DNA of 64,000 nt from Butyricicoccus_A sp963601915 (GTDB lineage Bacteria > Bacillota > Clostridia > Oscillospirales > Butyricicoccaceae): the NCBI GenBank assembly GCA_963601915.1, contig CAVCGL010000002.1, positions 1 to 64,000 on the forward strand, given 5' to 3'. The notes below the pieces were generated by a model. The model had not been told where the DNA came from. It was given only the letters and a program-made list of their open reading frames with translations, and did not search any database. Positions 1 through 7,826 of this stretch are shown one piece after another (the stretch's first letter is position 1; every line of letters starts with the position of its first letter). The position numbers and the translations under genes were made by a program.

Positions 1-844
1 GTTCTAAGGATGCTCCGCATTGTTTACATGTAAATCCATCGCGTTCCTTAATTTTTTGCCGCAGACTACTTGTCATAAGAGCACGCTGTCCGGCGACACT
101 TTTGTTGAATTTAATCTTTTCGGACAAAAATGTAATAAATCTATTCAGATTGTCAATATCCATAACAATTTCACACTCAGTAGATGAATTTCCGCCAGCA
201 CTGATATATTTGAATATATACTTTGGATAGTGAGCATCACTGAGGTCAATTGGCTCAAAACCTAGTTTTTTCTCTAGCTTCTTTTTTCGGAACTTTTTTA
301 TTAAAAATGGTATCTCAGTATAAATACCGCTAAGAATAGTTTCTTTTTCAGCCTGTAGGGAAGCACGACCATCTGCAACGGCTTCAAAGTTGTTCAATAC
401 ATTTTCTACTTCATTTAATGTGTTTTCATCAGCCTTAAATCCAAAATATTTGCACAGATATACAAACGGTTTCTTCCTAGCTCCATCACATACGCTTCTT
501 GAGCAATTGTAAACATTAGGAGCATATTCTTGATTTTTTAATTTTTCGCGTTTAAAGTTCCAGCTACTTGCGTCGTGGTATGATGCGACACCTTGTTCTG
601 TTTGATTGGTTCCTAAGTGTGTACTTTTCAATTCTTCAATGTGCTGGTTTAGTTCATTGCATTCTTTGATATGATTTTCAATGCGTTCTCTTAGTGCATT
701 GAATTTTTTGCCTTTGAAGTATATAGATTCGTAAATTAAGTATATGCCAATAATGATTAACCCTGCAATCGCAAAAGGCAACAATGCGCTTAAAAGAGCA
801 CAAACAAGTGCTATACACAGAATGGCGATAATGATTTCGAACAT
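1..844 (-). CDS. Membrane-anchored protein with C-terminal HNH nuclease motif (partial)
   Basis: Starts at ATG 844-842 behind AGGGGTGA and runs off the left edge after about 281 codons. The first ~40 residues are strongly hydrophobic (one or two membrane segments). A charged, coiled-coil-like stretch follows, then a globular middle. The visible end reads RQKIKERDGFTCKQCG, the typical opening of an HNH nuclease zinc site (basic helix, RD, then CxxCG). The catalytic His and Asn would lie outside the window. It sits directly downstream of the repressor on the same strand, so it is probably co-transcribed in the lysogen. That is a usual position for lysogenic-conversion or superinfection-exclusion genes. 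Such a role is inference only. Confidence 0.75.
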   Translation of the reverse strand, partial: MFEIIIAILCIALVCALLSALLPFAIAGLIIIGIYLIYESIYFKGKKFNALRERIENHIKECNELNQHIEELKSTHLGTNQTEQGVASYHDASSWNFKREKLKNQEYAPNVYNCSRSVCDGARKKPFVYLCKYFGFKADENTLNEVENVLNNFEAVADGRASLQAEKETILSGIYTEIPFLIKKFRKKKLEKKLGFEPIDLSDAHYPKYIFKYISAGGNSSTECEIVMDIDNLNRFITFLSEKIKFNKSVAGQRALMTSSLRQKIKERDGFTCKQCGASLE

Positions 845-875
845 AAGACAATCACCCCTAATATCAATATGTTTT

Positions 876-1502
876 TTAATTCAACGTGAATTCAACTTTT
901 ACGACCTTACCAATAATGTGAATCGGTGTATGTTTCAAATTATAAATCTGCGGCATGTGCTTGGGATTGGTTGACTGCGGCATGAGAGTGACAGTATCGC
1001 CATCTTGATAGAAGCGTTTCAAGGTTGCTTCATTATCACCGACTAAGACTACACAGACCGTACCATTATCTACATAATCCTGCCGTCTGACAATGACCAA
1101 ATACCCTTCTTTGATGCCTAAGGCGTCCATACTGTCACCATGCACTCGCAAGGCAAAATATTCGCCGCCATGATTTAAGTCTGTGTATGTGTAGCCTTCT
1201 ATCTGTTCCTCGGCATATAGCGGCAAGCCTGCGGAAATCCTGCCTAGAATCGGTATGCGCTGCGCTGGCGCATAAGGAATCGCATCGGAGGGGAGCAGGG
1301 ATTCCGTTGTTCCCAGCAATTCACCTTCTGTAGTATGCAGAGCTTCTGCAAATATACGGATTTTGGATTGAGGCAGATCTACTTTTCCTGATTCAATCTT
1401 CGATATAGATGTTCTATCTGTATATCCGGTTAATCTTGCAAGTTCGCCTTGCGAAAGATTTAATTCTTTTCTCCTGAGCTTGATATTTTCATACAGTTTC
1501 AT
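876..1502 (-). CDS. LexA/CI-type prophage repressor (XRE HTH + S24 peptidase)
   Basis: A 208-residue protein. Residues ~5-60 form an XRE helix-turn-helix (LSQGELARLTGYTDRTSISK). Residues ~85-205 form an S24 peptidase with catalytic Ser124 (GDSMDA) and Lys162 (TLKRF). An Ala91-Gly92 pair in GRISAG is the expected self-cleavage site. By family knowledge it holds the lytic promoter off and is inactivated by RecA-stimulated autocleavage after DNA damage. I chose ATG at 1502 because AGGAGG lies 8 nt upstream; an in-frame GTG at 1511 overlaps that site. It diverges from the Cro-like gene across the operator region. Confidence 0.93.
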   Translation of the reverse strand: MKLYENIKLRRKELNLSQGELARLTGYTDRTSISKIESGKVDLPQSKIRIFAEALHTTEGELLGTTESLLPSDAIPYAPAQRIPILGRISAGLPLYAEEQIEGYTYTDLNHGGEYFALRVHGDSMDALGIKEGYLVIVRRQDYVDNGTVCVVLVGDNEATLKRFYQDGDTVTLMPQSTNPKHMPQIYNLKHTPIHIIGKVVKVEFTLN

Positions 1503-1526
1503 GAGTGTCACCTCCTTGATGATGAT

Positions 1527-1555
1527 ATCATAACATGGACGTGAAAAAAAATCAA
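1527..1555 (-). promoter_or_regulatory. Repressor (maintenance) promoter
   Basis: Read on the minus strand: TTGATT, 17-bp spacer, TATGAT, with a TGT extended -10 just upstream. The hexamers lie at 1555-1550 and 1532-1527, about 25 bp before the repressor start. Confidence 0.6.
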
Positions 1556-1573
1556 CAAATTTGTAAAAATATG

Positions 1574-1602
1574 TTGACAGAAATTCACATCAGTGATATA
1601 CT
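1574..1602 (+). promoter_or_regulatory. Early lytic promoter of the Cro-like gene
   Basis: Perfect TTGACA (1574-1579), 17-bp spacer, TATACT (1597-1602). The spacer and the bases just after the -10 hold the operator palindromes, as expected for a promoter the repressor shuts off. Confidence 0.85.
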
Positions 1603-1624
1603 CACGTCAGTGAATTAAATTCAC
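1585..1624. promoter_or_regulatory. Operator cluster of the lysogeny switch
   Basis: Three overlapping or adjacent dyads: TCACATCAGTGA (1585-1596), TCACGTCAGTGA (1602-1613) and the perfect palindrome GTGAATTAAATTCAC (1610-1624). The first fills the -35/-10 spacer and the others follow the -10, which is the expected placement for repressor and Cro binding. Binding is inferred from position and symmetry. Confidence 0.7.
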
Positions 1625-1647
1625 AACAAAGACGTGGAGGTGATTCG

Positions 1648-1854
1648 GTGACAAATACAGAAGAACTCAGAAAGCGCATTGCATCTTGTGGAATTTCGAT
1701 TACTTTTTTAGCAGAAAAGTTAGGAATCACGCGAGAAGGGTTCTATAAAAAGCTTAATAATGCGACAGAGTTCAAGGCATCTGAAATTGTGAAGTGTTCG
1801 CAATTACTCAATTTATCCGATGAAGAGCGCGACAGAATTTTTTTTGCAAAGTAA
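1648..1854 (+). CDS. Cro-like small HTH regulator (DUF739-like)
   Basis: A 68-residue protein with a GTG start behind GGAGGTGATTCG. A helix-turn-helix spans about residues 16-55 (ITFLAEKLGITREGFYKKLN), and the C-terminus ends ...RIFFAK, as in DUF739-type phage regulators. It is the first gene behind the early promoter and diverges from the repressor, so a Cro-like role is likely: shutting off repressor synthesis to favour lytic growth. The same 15-bp palindrome occurs before and after the gene. Confidence 0.75.
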   Translation: MTNTEELRKRIASCGISITFLAEKLGITREGFYKKLNNATEFKASEIVKCSQLLNLSDEERDRIFFAK

Positions 1855-1855
1855 G

Positions 1856-1870
1856 GTGAATTAAATTCAC
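1856..1870. promoter_or_regulatory. Fourth operator: second copy of the 15-bp palindrome
   Basis: GTGAATTAAATTCAC, identical to the copy at 1610-1624. It lies just after the Cro-like stop codon and before the antirepressor ribosome-binding site. It could be a downstream operator or roadblock site for repressor or Cro. Confidence 0.6.
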
Positions 1871-1889
1871 ATAAAAGAAAGGAGTTCAA

Positions 1890-2714
1890 ATGAACACAGT
1901 AACAATCAACTCGACTGAGTTAACGATTAAAGAGTACAAGGGACAGCGTGTAGTCACGCTCAAGGAAATCGACGAAGTGCATCGGCGCCCGGAAGGCACG
2001 GCACGCAAGCGTTTCAACGACAACAAGGAACATTTCATTGAAGGCGTAGATTACTTCGTCCGAAATCCGGACGAAGCCGCAAAGGAATTTGACACTATTG
2101 CACCGAATGGTTTGAAGCTCATTACCGAATCCGGCTACCTGATGCTGGTCAAGTCGTTCACGGATGATCTTGCATGGACGGTACAGCGCGAGCTGGTCAA
2201 CAGCTATTTCCGCATGAAAACAAAGCCGGTCAAGGCAGTAACGCCCGGAGCAGAAAAGAGAGCGGCGGCGATGCTGCTCAACGCCAAGAGCCGTACTGCA
2301 AAGCAGATGATGGCGTTATGGACGGCAGCAGGAGTGAAACCGGAATATCAGGCGCTTGCGCTCGGTGACTACTACCGTGATGATGGAATCAAACTTCCAG
2401 CGATTGCATTACAGGGAACGAAAAAGACATATGACAAGACAACGATTGCAAGTAAGCTGGGTATCTTGTCAAAATCCGGCAAGCCGCACGCAGCAGCGGT
2501 CGGCGCGATTATTGCGAAGCTGTCGCTTGGCGACGCGGAACGTGAACAGGTGCCGTATTGCCGAAACGGTCACGATGGTATGGATTATCAGTATACGGAG
2601 AGTGTCATCGGCAAGGTAAAGGATTGGCTGGACGAAAACGGCTGTCCGATGGTGATTCACAGCGATGGAAAGAGCTATCGCGTACAGTATGAATCGCTGT
2701 GTACAGGAGTGTGA
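1890..2714 (+). CDS. Phage antirepressor (ORF6N domain)
   Basis: A 274-residue protein. The N-terminal ~110 residues match the ORF6N/KilA-N type DNA-binding domain of phage antirepressors (YKGQRVVTLKEIDEVHRRPE... VDYF). A second, more variable basic domain follows. AAAGGAGTTCAA precedes the ATG. By family knowledge such proteins interfere with repressor function or act as alternative early regulators. It follows the Cro-like gene with a palindrome between them, which suggests control by the same switch. Confidence 0.85.
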   Translation: MNTVTINSTELTIKEYKGQRVVTLKEIDEVHRRPEGTARKRFNDNKEHFIEGVDYFVRNPDEAAKEFDTIAPNGLKLITESGYLMLVKSFTDDLAWTVQRELVNSYFRMKTKPVKAVTPGAEKRAAAMLLNAKSRTAKQMMALWTAAGVKPEYQALALGDYYRDDGIKLPAIALQGTKKTYDKTTIASKLGILSKSGKPHAAAVGAIIAKLSLGDAEREQVPYCRNGHDGMDYQYTESVIGKVKDWLDENGCPMVIHSDGKSYRVQYESLCTGV

Positions 2715-2766
2715 AAGGAGAATGAACATCTTGTCCGGCCAATAACATGAAGAAGGAGGGGATAGC

Positions 2767-2967
2767 ATGAATTTATACGCACAAATCGTTGAAATTGCGC
2801 TCCGGCGCAGTCCGGAAGCGGTGAATTATTTATTCAAGAGCAGGAATGGCGCAGTATATGCATTTAGCCATGACGGCAAACTGGTCGGCCCGTATACGGG
2901 TGCCGTCGAGTGCGACATCATGATGCCCCTGGAGCTGGAACGGATGGTGGAGGAAGTAACTGTATGA
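2767..2967 (+). CDS. Small phage protein, unknown function
   Basis: A 66-residue protein behind a near-perfect site (AGGAGGGGATAGC ATG). It has no recognised domain. The middle contains KSRNGAVYAFSHDGKLVGPY, which looks like a small beta-rich fold. Its stop overlaps the next start (ATG 2964), so the two are probably translationally coupled. Confidence 0.7.
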   Translation: MNLYAQIVEIALRRSPEAVNYLFKSRNGAVYAFSHDGKLVGPYTGAVECDIMMPLELERMVEEVTV

Positions 2968-3074
2968 AGGATATTATTGCCGTAACGCTTGCTATAGCAA
3001 TCACACTGGCGATTTATTATGTGGCCTGCATGGCAGCAATTGCCTTGCTGGCAAGATTAGGAGGTATCTTATGA
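2964..3074 (+). CDS. 36-residue single-span membrane peptide
   Basis: The peptide starts MKDIIAVTLAIAITLAIYYV and ends LLARLGGIL. It is one continuous hydrophobic helix after a short N-terminus. It overlaps the upstream stop by 4 nt and the downstream start by 4 nt (ATGA), so it fits a coupled early operon. The function is unknown. Confidence 0.55.
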   Translation: MKDIIAVTLAIAITLAIYYVACMAAIALLARLGGIL

Positions 3075-3274
3075 TTGTATTCATTTCGGGCATGGCGGCG
3101 GGCGCCGCTCTGCTGACAGGACTTTTCAAAGTCCGCTGCATCCGCTGGGACCGCGCAGAGCGCAGCCAGAAGCGCCGCGCAGAACGCGCAAAGCGCAGGC
3201 GGCAGGAGCAGAGAGGTTTCTGCGGTGATGTCAGCAGAGATAACGACTGGATGCAGGAGACTATGCGTTTGTAA
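3071..3274 (+). CDS. Small membrane protein with arginine-rich tail
   Basis: A 67-residue protein with a hydrophobic N-terminus (MIVFISGMAAGAALLTGLF), a strongly basic middle (SQKRRAERAKRRRQEQ) and a short acidic end. AGGAGGTATCTT precedes the ATG, which overlaps the previous stop as ATGA. It is not recognised as a known family. The context suggests an early phage accessory protein. Confidence 0.6.
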   Translation: MIVFISGMAAGAALLTGLFKVRCIRWDRAERSQKRRAERAKRRRQEQRGFCGDVSRDNDWMQETMRL

Positions 3275-3381
3275 ATAAAAAATGCACCCGGTGCAGCAGG
3301 TGCCACACCGAGCGCAAAACACAAACATACGCATGGTTTATACGTATATACACATTGTAACAGAGAAAAAGGAGGAAATCA

Positions 3382-3486
3382 ATGATTTTTTACAGCGACG
3401 ACCCGGAGCGCGATTTTGAACGCTGGGACGCATGGCACGAGCAGGAAAACGCGCGCATCAGGGAGGAGCGGGACGATGATACATAA
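3382..3486 (+). CDS. 34-residue acidic phage peptide
   Basis: It starts at ATG 3382 behind AGGAGGAAATCA and reads MIFYSDDPERDFERWDAWHE and so on, ending in RDDDT. The 3' end overlaps the exonuclease start by 11 nt. Small acidic proteins of this kind often sit before phage recombination genes. The function is unknown. Confidence 0.55.
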   Translation: MIFYSDDPERDFERWDAWHEQENARIREERDDDT

Positions 3487-4453
3487 GACCAGTACCGCGC
3501 ATATGATGCGAGAAGAATGGCTGGAAGCGCGCAGGCATAGTGTCGGCGGATCCGAAATCGGCGCAATCCTCGGCTTGAACCGATACCAAACCGCGCTTAC
3601 CGTCTGGTCAAACAAAACCGGACGGCTGCCGGACGCAGAGGACAACGAAGCGATGCGCCAGGGCAGAGACCTCGAAGCGTATGTCGCAGAGCGCTTCTGC
3701 GAACTGACCGGAAAGCGTGTCAAGCGGAACAACTACATCATGACAAATGATGACTTTCCGCACCTACACGCGAACGTTGACCGGCTGATGATCGGCGAGC
3801 ACGCCGGACTGGAATGCAAGACGGCGAGCGCATACAACGAGGACAAGTTTCAGACTGATGAATTCCCGGACAGCTACTATGCACAGTGTGTCAGCTATAT
3901 GGCAGTAACCGAACTGCCTGTCTGGTATCTCGCGGTGCTCGTGATGGGCAGGGCGTTCAAGGTATATGCTCTTGTGCGCGATTCACATGAATTTGACAAA
4001 CCGGAATGGTGCGAGAGCGTCACGAGAATTGGCGAGGAGGAATTTGCGGCAATCCGCGAAACCGTACAGGCATTTTGGCAGCACGTAGAGACCGACACAC
4101 CGCCCGCGCCGGACGGCAGCACGACAGACAAAGAAGCTCTCGGCAAGCTGTACAAGGACTGCGACGCAGACGCAGTGGTGATGCTGAACAGAAAGTTGAT
4201 GCTGGAATATGAGGAAGCAAAAGACCTCTTGAGCCGCGCAGAGGAGCGCAAGCGCAGCATCGAAAATCAAATCAAGGCGCAGATGGGCGAATGCTGCACC
4301 GGATACACAGACGGCTGGAACGTCACGTGGAAGCCACAGCAGCGCAAGGCGTTTGATCGCAAGGCATACGAAACAACTCACGGAACGATTGACAAGAAAT
4401 ACTTTAAGATCAGCAGCACGCGAGTGCTGCGCGTGAAGAAAACGGAGGTTTAA
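3476..4453 (+). CDS. YqaJ-family viral recombinase (5'-3' exonuclease)
   Basis: A 325-residue protein. The N-terminal domain carries the family motif SVGGSEIGAILGLNRY and a PD-(D/E)XK core: Asp in HANVDRLM and the ExK pair in GLECKTAS. By family knowledge it resects double-stranded ends to 3' single strands, which RecT then anneals, as in lambda Exo/Beta. A C-terminal coiled-coil stretch (YEEAKDLLSRAEERKRSIEN) follows. ATG 3476 is chosen because GGAGGAGCGGGACG precedes it. It directly precedes recT with a 2-nt gap. Confidence 0.92.
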   Translation: MIHKTSTAHMMREEWLEARRHSVGGSEIGAILGLNRYQTALTVWSNKTGRLPDAEDNEAMRQGRDLEAYVAERFCELTGKRVKRNNYIMTNDDFPHLHANVDRLMIGEHAGLECKTASAYNEDKFQTDEFPDSYYAQCVSYMAVTELPVWYLAVLVMGRAFKVYALVRDSHEFDKPEWCESVTRIGEEEFAAIRETVQAFWQHVETDTPPAPDGSTTDKEALGKLYKDCDADAVVMLNRKLMLEYEEAKDLLSRAEERKRSIENQIKAQMGECCTGYTDGWNVTWKPQQRKAFDRKAYETTHGTIDKKYFKISSTRVLRVKKTEV

Positions 4454-4455
4454 TC

Positions 4456-5289
4456 ATGGCAATGGAAGGAAAGATCACAAAAAAGCAGCAGGCAGCTGCA
4501 CCGGCGGAGAACCGGAAAAAGACGATGGCGGACTACATCAAGAGTATGTCCGGCGAAATCGCAAAGGCGCTGCCGAAGGCTATCACGCCGGAACGCTTTA
4601 CCCGCATTACGCTGTCAGCCCTGAGCAGCAACGAGAAATTGCAGCAGTGCACGCCGAGCAGCTTTTTGGCGGCGATGATGACAGCGGCACAGCTGGGCGT
4701 CGAGCCAAATACACCGTTGGGTCAAGCATACTTGATTCCGTATCACGGCAGAGGTGGATTGGAATGCCAGTTCCAGATCGGATACAAAGGCTTGATTGAC
4801 CTTGCATACCGCTCCGGCGAAGTGCAGAGCATTCAGGCGCACGAAGTGCACGAAAACGACGATTTTTCGTATTCCTTCGGCTTAGAACCGGAGCTGCATC
4901 ACGTGCCCGCCATCCGCGACCGCGGCGCAGTCATCGCTTACTACGCCGTGTGGAAGGGCAAGGACGGCGGCTATGGCTTCGAGGTTATGAGCCGCGAGGA
5001 CGTAGAGCGGCACGGAGACAAATTCTCAAAGAGCTATGCCTACGGCCCGTGGAAAAACAACTTTGACGAAATGGCAAAGAAAACCGTGCTGAAAAAGGCG
5101 CTGAAATATGCTCCGATGAAAACCGAACTGACCTACGCAGCCGTCTCGGACGAAACAGTGAAACACAACCTTTCAGAAAACATGTGGGAGGTTGAAACCA
5201 TCCCGGTAGATGAAGAAACGGAAGAGGCAGAGACCGACGAGGTGGTTTCTGAACTGGATCCGGATCAGGTGACAATCGTTGAGAGCTAA
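4456..5289 (+). CDS. recT: RecT single-strand annealing recombinase
   Basis: A 277-residue protein with the RecT core: LSALSSNEKLQQCTPSSFLA, AAQLGVEPNTPLGQAYLIPY, QIGYKGLIDLAYRSG, and FDEMAKKTVLKKALKYAP near the C-terminus. It binds single-stranded DNA and pairs complementary strands made by the YqaJ nuclease just upstream, supporting phage recombination and genome concatemer formation. The acidic tail (EETEEAETDEVVSELD) is usual for the family. Its end overlaps the next start by 11 nt. Confidence 0.94.
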   Translation: MAMEGKITKKQQAAAPAENRKKTMADYIKSMSGEIAKALPKAITPERFTRITLSALSSNEKLQQCTPSSFLAAMMTAAQLGVEPNTPLGQAYLIPYHGRGGLECQFQIGYKGLIDLAYRSGEVQSIQAHEVHENDDFSYSFGLEPELHHVPAIRDRGAVIAYYAVWKGKDGGYGFEVMSREDVERHGDKFSKSYAYGPWKNNFDEMAKKTVLKKALKYAPMKTELTYAAVSDETVKHNLSENMWEVETIPVDEETEEAETDEVVSELDPDQVTIVES

Positions 5290-5402
5290 GTATCACAATC
5301 GGAAAATCACCCGCGACGGCGTGACCTTCGACAGCAGGAAAGAGTATCGCAGATACGAAGAATTGCTGTTGTTGCAGCAAGCTGGAGAGATTTCAAACCT
5401 CA
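5279..5402 (+). pseudogene. DUF1064 phage protein remnant (5' end only)
   Basis: From a TTG start the frame reads MRAKYHNRKITRDGVTFDSR and on to AGEISNLRI, the conserved opening of DUF1064 phage proteins (normally ~110-130 residues; predicted nuclease-like fold). Homology stops after about 41 codons. From there the frame runs out of register through the following ssb sequence to a stop at 5557, giving an unrelated tail. A deletion has removed the rest of this gene and the first half of ssb. Confidence 0.75.
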
Positions 5403-5684
5403 GAATTCGTCTCGCAGTGGTTTGCCAAGGGCCAGATGATTGTGGTAGTGGGCAGCATCCAGTCCAGACGCTGGCAAGACAAGAACGGCAACAATCGCAC
5501 ATCTATCGAAGTTGTCGCAGACGAGGTACAGTTTGGCGGCGGCAAGAAAGACCGTGATAGCAGCACGCAGCAGCGGCAGAACTACCAGCCGTATGCCGAT
5601 CCGGCACCGGCGCAGAACTATGACATGCCGGCCGCGAATGACTTTTCTGAAATCTCGGACGATGACGGGGAAGTTCCATTCTGA
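5403..5684 (+). pseudogene. ssb: Single-stranded DNA-binding protein remnant (3' half of ssb)
   Basis: The frame beginning at GAA 5403 reads EFVSQWFAKGQMIVVVGSIQ, then SRRWQDKNGNNRTSIEVVAD. This is the second half of the SSB OB fold. A glutamine/proline-rich linker and an acidic tip (DDDGEVPF, the usual SSB partner-binding tail) follow. The N-terminal strands of the OB fold are missing and there is no good start upstream. A weak start at Met 5436 would give an 82-residue protein with half a fold. It was probably inactivated by a deletion joining it to the DUF1064 gene. Confidence 0.8.
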
Positions 5685-5701
5685 CAGAGAGGAGAGATGG
5701 C

Positions 5702-6649
5702 ATGTACAGGAATATTGACATTTCGTTTTGGACTGATCCAAAAGTAGACGATGATTTTACGCCGGAGGATAAATATTTTTACCTGTACCTGTTGACAAAT
5801 CCACACACGCATCTTTGCGGCTGCTACGAAATCAGCCTGAAACAGATGGAACGTGAGACCGGATACAATCAGGACACTGTGCACCGGCTGCTCAAACGCA
5901 TGGAGCGAGAGCATCAAGTCATCCGATTCAGCGAGGCAAACAAGGAAATTTTGCTTCTGAACTGGTACAAGTACAACTGGACAAAATCACAGAAACTATT
6001 ATCTTCTATTCGCTCCGCTCTGAAATCTATCAAGACGGATGCGTTCCGCGAGTACATTTCTGACGTGTTAGAGAATTTTGGATACGGTATGGATAGGGTA
6101 TCGGTACCGTATCCTACAGTAACAGTAACAGAACAGTATCAGAATCAGTATACAGAACAGCATCAGAGCAGCGATTCTGCGCAGAGCTGCTCCGCAGCTT
6201 GTGAGCCGAGCGCGCGTTCGCGCACTGTTGTTGACTATCAAGCGATTGTTGATGATTACAATGCAACCTGCACGAAGCTGCCAGCCTGCAAGAAGCTGTC
6301 AGAGACGCGCAAGCGGGCAATCAAGGCACGGCTGAATACATACAGCGCAGAGGAGCTGCACAAGGTTTTTGTAGCTGCGCAGAGCTCGCCCTGGCACACA
6401 GGCGAAAACAACCGAAACTGGCGGGCGGATTTCGACTGGCTGATGACGGATCGCAATGCGGCAAAAATGCTCGAGCGTTACGAAAAGGACAGCGGCGGAG
6501 GAAAGCTGCCAGACTGGGAACAGGACTGGCTGGAAGAATACAAGGCGATGACAAAGGAGGACGAGCATGACAACAACGGAAGCTATCGCACAGCTGAAAA
6601 TGCTGATGGACAATCAGGTGAGAAACCTGGAAGTTTCGGGGAATTCTGA
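5702..6649 (+). CDS. Phage replication initiation protein (winged-helix N-terminus)
   Basis: A 315-residue protein. The N-terminal ~110 residues resemble phage replication/DnaD-type initiators (NIDISFWTDPKVDDDFTPED, then a helix-turn-helix in LKQMERETGYNQDTVHRLLK). A low-complexity linker rich in Q/S/T follows. The C-terminal ~100 residues have the RNWRADFDWLM... motif common to these proteins. The likely role is origin binding and helicase recruitment. No separate DnaC-like loader or helicase is visible, so the host enzymes are probably used. The start has GAGAGGAGAGATGGC upstream. Confidence 0.75.
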   Translation: MYRNIDISFWTDPKVDDDFTPEDKYFYLYLLTNPHTHLCGCYEISLKQMERETGYNQDTVHRLLKRMEREHQVIRFSEANKEILLLNWYKYNWTKSQKLLSSIRSALKSIKTDAFREYISDVLENFGYGMDRVSVPYPTVTVTEQYQNQYTEQHQSSDSAQSCSAACEPSARSRTVVDYQAIVDDYNATCTKLPACKKLSETRKRAIKARLNTYSAEELHKVFVAAQSSPWHTGENNRNWRADFDWLMTDRNAAKMLERYEKDSGGGKLPDWEQDWLEEYKAMTKEDEHDNNGSYRTAENADGQSGEKPGSFGEF

Positions 6650-6875
6650 GTATCACAATGATGTCAAGGCGTTAACGGCAGCAATCGAGGCTATCAGCAA
6701 GACTGCAAGCAGCGGCAAGCTGTACACGGCGTTTGACGTCATCCGGCTGGTGCAGCGCGCCGTGAGTGACGAGGTTTGCGAGCTGGATGAATGCGATGCG
6801 CTGGCGGCTTACAAAATCGAACGGAGCATTATCGCGGAGTTGGCGAAGGAGGACGCGAATGAAGCGAAAGTTTAA
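6567..6875 (+). CDS. Small phage protein, unknown function
   Basis: A 102-residue, mostly helical and acidic protein (MTTTEAIAQLKMLMDNQVRN at the start). It begins inside the 3' end of the replication gene in another frame. It is supported by AGGAGG six bases before its ATG and by the continuing chain of short overlaps downstream. No domain is recognised. Confidence 0.6.
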   Translation: MTTTEAIAQLKMLMDNQVRNLEVSGNSEYHNDVKALTAAIEAISKTASSGKLYTAFDVIRLVQRAVSDEVCELDECDALAAYKIERSIIAELAKEDANEAKV

Positions 6876-7125
6876 GCTGGAAGCACACGCGAACGAAACC
6901 GGATACAGCGTAGTACTGCGGATCAACGGCAGGCCCTTCGCTGCATCTGCGATTGTTGCGAACGGCGATACAGTCGGCAGTACATATCGGCAGATTGTAG
7001 CGCAGATCAGCGACGTCTACGGAGACATCGGCAGAAAGCCGGAATACGCGGACATTGCAGCAGCAAGAGATGAAACATACTTTGCGATCTGCTCGCTGAA
7101 CAAGATCACGAAACTGGGAGGTTAA
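6859..7125 (+). CDS. Small phage protein, unknown function
   Basis: An 88-residue protein starting at ATG 6859 behind AAGGAGGACGCGA and overlapping the preceding gene by 17 nt. The sequence (MKRKFKLEAHANETGYSVVL at the start) suggests a compact alpha/beta fold. The family is not recognised. It is one of a series of short coupled genes between replication and late control. Confidence 0.6.
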   Translation: MKRKFKLEAHANETGYSVVLRINGRPFAASAIVANGDTVGSTYRQIVAQISDVYGDIGRKPEYADIAAARDETYFAICSLNKITKLGG

Positions 7126-7126
7126 C

Positions 7127-7516
7127 ATGAAAATCGAGACAGCAATTGAACAGTTGCGAGAGATGATTAACTGCAACGAAAATTACGAAGCGTTTTTAGC
7201 CGGAGAGGATGACAGCGACGCGGAACTGCGCGATACGGAGCTGACGCTGGAAACGCTGCGAATGGCCGTTCGGGCGCTGGAAGATAAGCCGCGCTGGATC
7301 CCGTTTGAAGAGCAGCCACCGCAGGTGCACGAGTACCATCACTGCGGCGAAATTGTGCGAGCGTCAGAAACTGTGTTGTTTTGCAATCGCACAGGCACAC
7401 ATGTCGGTTACTGCGAAATCATCAACGACAGATGGGTGTGGAAGACAGAGGACGGACTTACCTGCAACGATGTTGCAGCGTGGATGCCGTTGCCGGAAGT
7501 GTACGAGGAGGATTGA
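7127..7516 (+). CDS. DUF551-containing phage protein
   Basis: A 129-residue protein. The N-terminal helix resembles other small phage proteins (IETAIEQLREMINCNENYEA). The C-terminal half has the DUF551 pattern RWIPFEEQPPQV, VLFCNRTGTHVGYCEI, WVWKTEDG and AAWMPLPE. The family is widespread in phages of Gram-positive bacteria and has no proven function. It starts 2 nt after the previous stop. Confidence 0.75.
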   Translation: MKIETAIEQLREMINCNENYEAFLAGEDDSDAELRDTELTLETLRMAVRALEDKPRWIPFEEQPPQVHEYHHCGEIVRASETVLFCNRTGTHVGYCEIINDRWVWKTEDGLTCNDVAAWMPLPEVYEED

Positions 7517-7517
7517 C

Positions 7518-7826
7518 ATGAAAACGAGAGTAAGAGATTACTTAACGGAAAGCGAGCTGCTTTGTCAACTGGCAGAAGAAGCGGCAGAACTGGCGCAGGC
7601 AGCACTCAAGGAACGCCGCGCGTTGGAAGATGATAATCCAACGCCGGTATCATATGCCGACGCACACGGCAGCTTGATCGAGGAAGTCGCCGATGTTTTC
7701 GTGTGCTTGAGCGAATTGCTTGAACTGCACGACTGGGAAGAAGTTGCGAACATCCGGGAGCGAAAGGAAAACAGGTGGCTTCGACGCTTAGAAAGGAGCA
7801 AGAACAATGAAACGGCGGCCTTGTGA
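7518..7826 (+). CDS. MazG-like nucleotide pyrophosphohydrolase
   Basis: A 102-residue all-helical protein with paired acidic motifs, LAEEAAELAQAALK (ExxxE) and LIEEVADVFVCLSEL (ExxxD), the Mg-binding signature of MazG/all-alpha NTP pyrophosphatases. It is expected to hydrolyse NTPs or dNTPs to NMPs plus PPi. Phage copies are thought to tune nucleotide pools or (p)ppGpp. The start at ATG 7518 follows GAGGAGGATTGAC. It overlaps the next gene by 20 nt. Confidence 0.78.
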   Translation: MKTRVRDYLTESELLCQLAEEAAELAQAALKERRALEDDNPTPVSYADAHGSLIEEVADVFVCLSELLELHDWEEVANIRERKENRWLRRLERSKNNETAAL

